Positions 5,777-6,761 of a stretch of 6,761 nucleotides of DNA are shown here, one piece after another. The notes beneath the pieces were generated by a model, which was not told where the DNA came from, ran no database searches, and was given only the letters and a program-made list of their open reading frames with translations. Origin of the DNA: Desulfobacula sp. (GTDB lineage Bacteria; Desulfobacterota; Desulfobacteria; Desulfobacterales; Desulfobacteraceae); assembly GCA_027858355.1 (NCBI GenBank), contig JAQICW010000234.1:1-6761 (forward strand), in the 5' to 3' direction. The translations under genes were made by a program, and so were the position numbers. The number at the start of each line of letters is the position of its first letter. Position 1 is the first letter of the stretch.

Positions 5777-5932
5777 ATTTTTATCTTAAATATGTATTTC
5801 TCATTGTATAATACCGGCATAGCAGTATATTTTAATCTGAATCGGAGTACCTGAATGACACTTTATTTACCGTCCTTGCCGTTGTAAAACCAATTGAGTT
5901 CGATATTCATATTCAAATAGCAGGAGAAAATC

Positions 5933-6218
5933 ATGGCAGTTCCTGACTTCCAATCTTTTTTCAGTCCAATGCTCGGCATTGCCAATGATGGCGAAGAACA
6001 TTCCATAAAAGAAGCTCGACAAAAATTGGCCAAACATTTTGAATTGAATGATGAAGACCTGAAAGAATATTTGCCAAGCGGTACCCAGACAAAATTTGAT
6101 AACCGGGTTGCGTGGGCTAAAAGTTACCTGATACAGGCCAAAAAAGTTTCTCAGATCCTTTTTGATGCCAGAAAGAATTGTTTACACCGTTTTAAATGAG
6201 GCTACCAGATTCAAATGA
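5933..6218 (+). pseudogene. Frame-disrupted Mrr N-terminal winged-helix fragment (Mrr_N)
   Basis: ATG 5933 has AGGAG 6-7 bases upstream. Residues 1-69 match the N-terminal domain of Mrr-type restriction proteins: MAVPDFQSFFSPMLGIANDG, EHSIKEARQKLAKHF, then EYLPSGTQTKFDNRVAWAKS. In the frame as written, translation drifts out of homology after YLIQAKK and stops at 6197-6199 (88 aa). Skipping one A of the A6 run near 6143-6148 restores a plausible wing strand (PERIVYTVLNEATRF) and ends at TGA 6216-6218. That stop overlaps the next ATG as ATGA. Full Mrr proteins are about 300 aa and carry a C-terminal PD-(D/E)XK nuclease domain; nothing of it is present. So this is either a nuclease-less stand-alone winged helix with a frameshift or a truncated remnant. 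It cannot cut DNA by itself. Confidence 0.75.
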
Positions 6219-6394
6219 CATATAATTTTGACCCAGACAAATGGTATGACAATGAATTGTTCATGATCCAAATAAAGCTGAAAAAAGATGAATTAACACA
6301 GGAAGAATATGGCCTGGCCGTTTTGGCACTGGATCAGAAAATAGAAGAGATGTGGAAGCGGTTGGATGGGACTTATCAGGTTGGTGGTTGTTGA
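6215..6394 (+). CDS. Conserved-looking small protein, 59 aa
   Basis: It reads MTYNFDPDKWYDNELFMIQI at the start and ends EEMWKRLDGTYQVGGC. It is charged, probably one helical hairpin (residues 10-50), soluble, with no membrane segment. From memory, similar short proteins with WY near the start and RLDGTY at the end occur in deltaproteobacteria and other groups without a known role. The ribosome site is weak (GAGG about 13 bases upstream), but the ATG overlaps the TGA that the repaired Mrr_N frame would use, so translational coupling is likely. The pair would form a two-gene unit. The last codons enter a G-rich stretch resembling the palindromic repeat. Confidence 0.65.
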   Translation: MTYNFDPDKWYDNELFMIQIKLKKDELTQEEYGLAVLALDQKIEEMWKRLDGTYQVGGC

Positions 6395-6457
6395 TGGAAT
6401 GAGGGGATGGTGTGTTGGTGTTGGAAGTGCTGGAAATACAAGGATATTGAGCACTGG
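6395..6457. repeat. Degenerate relative of the palindromic repeat, G-rich orientation
   Basis: On the minus strand it reads CCAGTGCTCA (6457-6448), identical to the start of the left-half repeat at 3530-3539. It then runs through CCAGCAC and CCAACACCAACACACCATC, in the same order as motifs of the left half but with deletions. It begins directly at the stop of the 59-aa gene. The similarity is patchy, so only its family membership is proposed. Confidence 0.35.
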
Positions 6458-6503
6458 CTATTTTAATGGTGTCTTCTGTGTTGGGGATGGATACGGTGTC
6501 AGC

Positions 6504-6698
6504 GCAGAGATTACACTTCTTTGATGGGCACTTGGCTGACAGAGCTGTTCCATCAACGCATCTGGTAATCCCTTCAGCACACACAATACCACCATGACCG
6601 TTGCAACAACACCATATGTTGTGATTTGATATCTTTGATATAAAACCCGGACTAACAGGGATAATCTGGGGGAAATCTTGAATCCTGAAGGGCCAAGA
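6504..6698 (-). pseudogene. Cys-rich protein fragment without a usable start
   Basis: The minus-strand frame opens after a TAA (6701-6699) and contains WCCCNGHGGIVCAEGITRC, then VDGTALSAKCPSKKCNLC. The spacing of cysteines and glycines looks like a genuine small secreted Cys-rich domain, usually preceded by a signal peptide. Here the upstream residues show no hydrophobic signal segment and there is no ATG in frame; only a GTG at 6584, inside the domain, could serve. The frame stays open to 6261, but beyond about 6504 it reads through low-complexity and repeat DNA. It is most likely a decayed or truncated gene; a chance frame is possible. Confidence 0.35.
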
Positions 6699-6761
6699 TT
6701 ATAGCCAGTTATGTAGTGAGTTTTGTTTTGTTGCGAGTTTACCCAGCCCGATCCCGCAGAC

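Noticed and set aside
5855..5887. Ten-codon leader peptide (MTLYLPSLPL) upstream of the Mrr fragment
   Set aside because: It has GGAG upstream, but no attenuator hairpin, regulatory codon run or terminator was found; chance is likely.
6143..6149. Programmed -1 frameshift signal in the A6G run
   Set aside because: The phase is wrong for the A-AAA-AAG heptamer and the needed shift is +1, so a plain indel or transcript slippage is simpler.

Overview
The window looks like an accessory island from a mesophilic, moderately AT-rich proteobacterium. Gene style, the small zinc-binding proteins and the repeat-rich spacers suggest a sulfate-reducing deltaproteobacterium (Desulfobacterales-like). That placement is inference from protein flavour, not from a marker gene. 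No tRNA, rRNA, CRISPR array, transposase or integrase is visible.

Layout. (1) Bases 1-158 hold the 3' end of an unrecognised + strand gene. (2) Bases 121-1824 hold a minus-strand operon of four genes, each with a clear Shine-Dalgarno: a 99-aa Cys-rich protein, a 294-aa protein resembling a phage/mobile-element single-strand-annealing-like family, a 65-aa zinc ribbon and a 72-aa four-cysteine protein. (3) Bases 1825-2706 are non-coding and repeat-rich. They contain ~90-bp degenerate tandem units, a 205-bp C-rich/G-rich imperfect palindrome, and a promoter with a 21-bp-spaced inverted repeat. (4) Bases 2707-3432 are an integron gene cassette: a DUF4145 gene whose stop codon lies inside a well-formed attC site (3358-3432). 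(5) Bases 3465-4300 carry ~50-bp tandem units and a second copy of the palindrome, split open by a gene for a four-helix membrane protein (3751-4176). (6) Bases 4427-5776 encode a very AT-rich, membrane-anchored protein with TPR-like C-terminal repeats. (7) Bases 5933-6394 carry a frame-disrupted Mrr N-terminal winged-helix fragment followed by a 59-aa gene. The restored Mrr frame would overlap that gene as ATGA. (8) Bases 6395-6761 hold a degenerate relative of the repeat family and a start-less Cys-rich reading frame on the minus strand.

How it fits together. From about 2.3 kb onward, unrelated single accessory genes sit one per interval between copies or halves of the same C-rich/G-rich palindromic repeat. 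One of them is a bona fide integron cassette without an integrase nearby. The most interesting structure is the palindrome seen intact at 2281-2485 and opened at its loop by a gene at 3532-4300, with the ~21-bp loop sequence present on both sides of the insert. This could mean that the loop is an insertion or exchange site, but two copies in one window cannot prove it. The minus-strand operon reads like the recombination/replication module of an integrated element.
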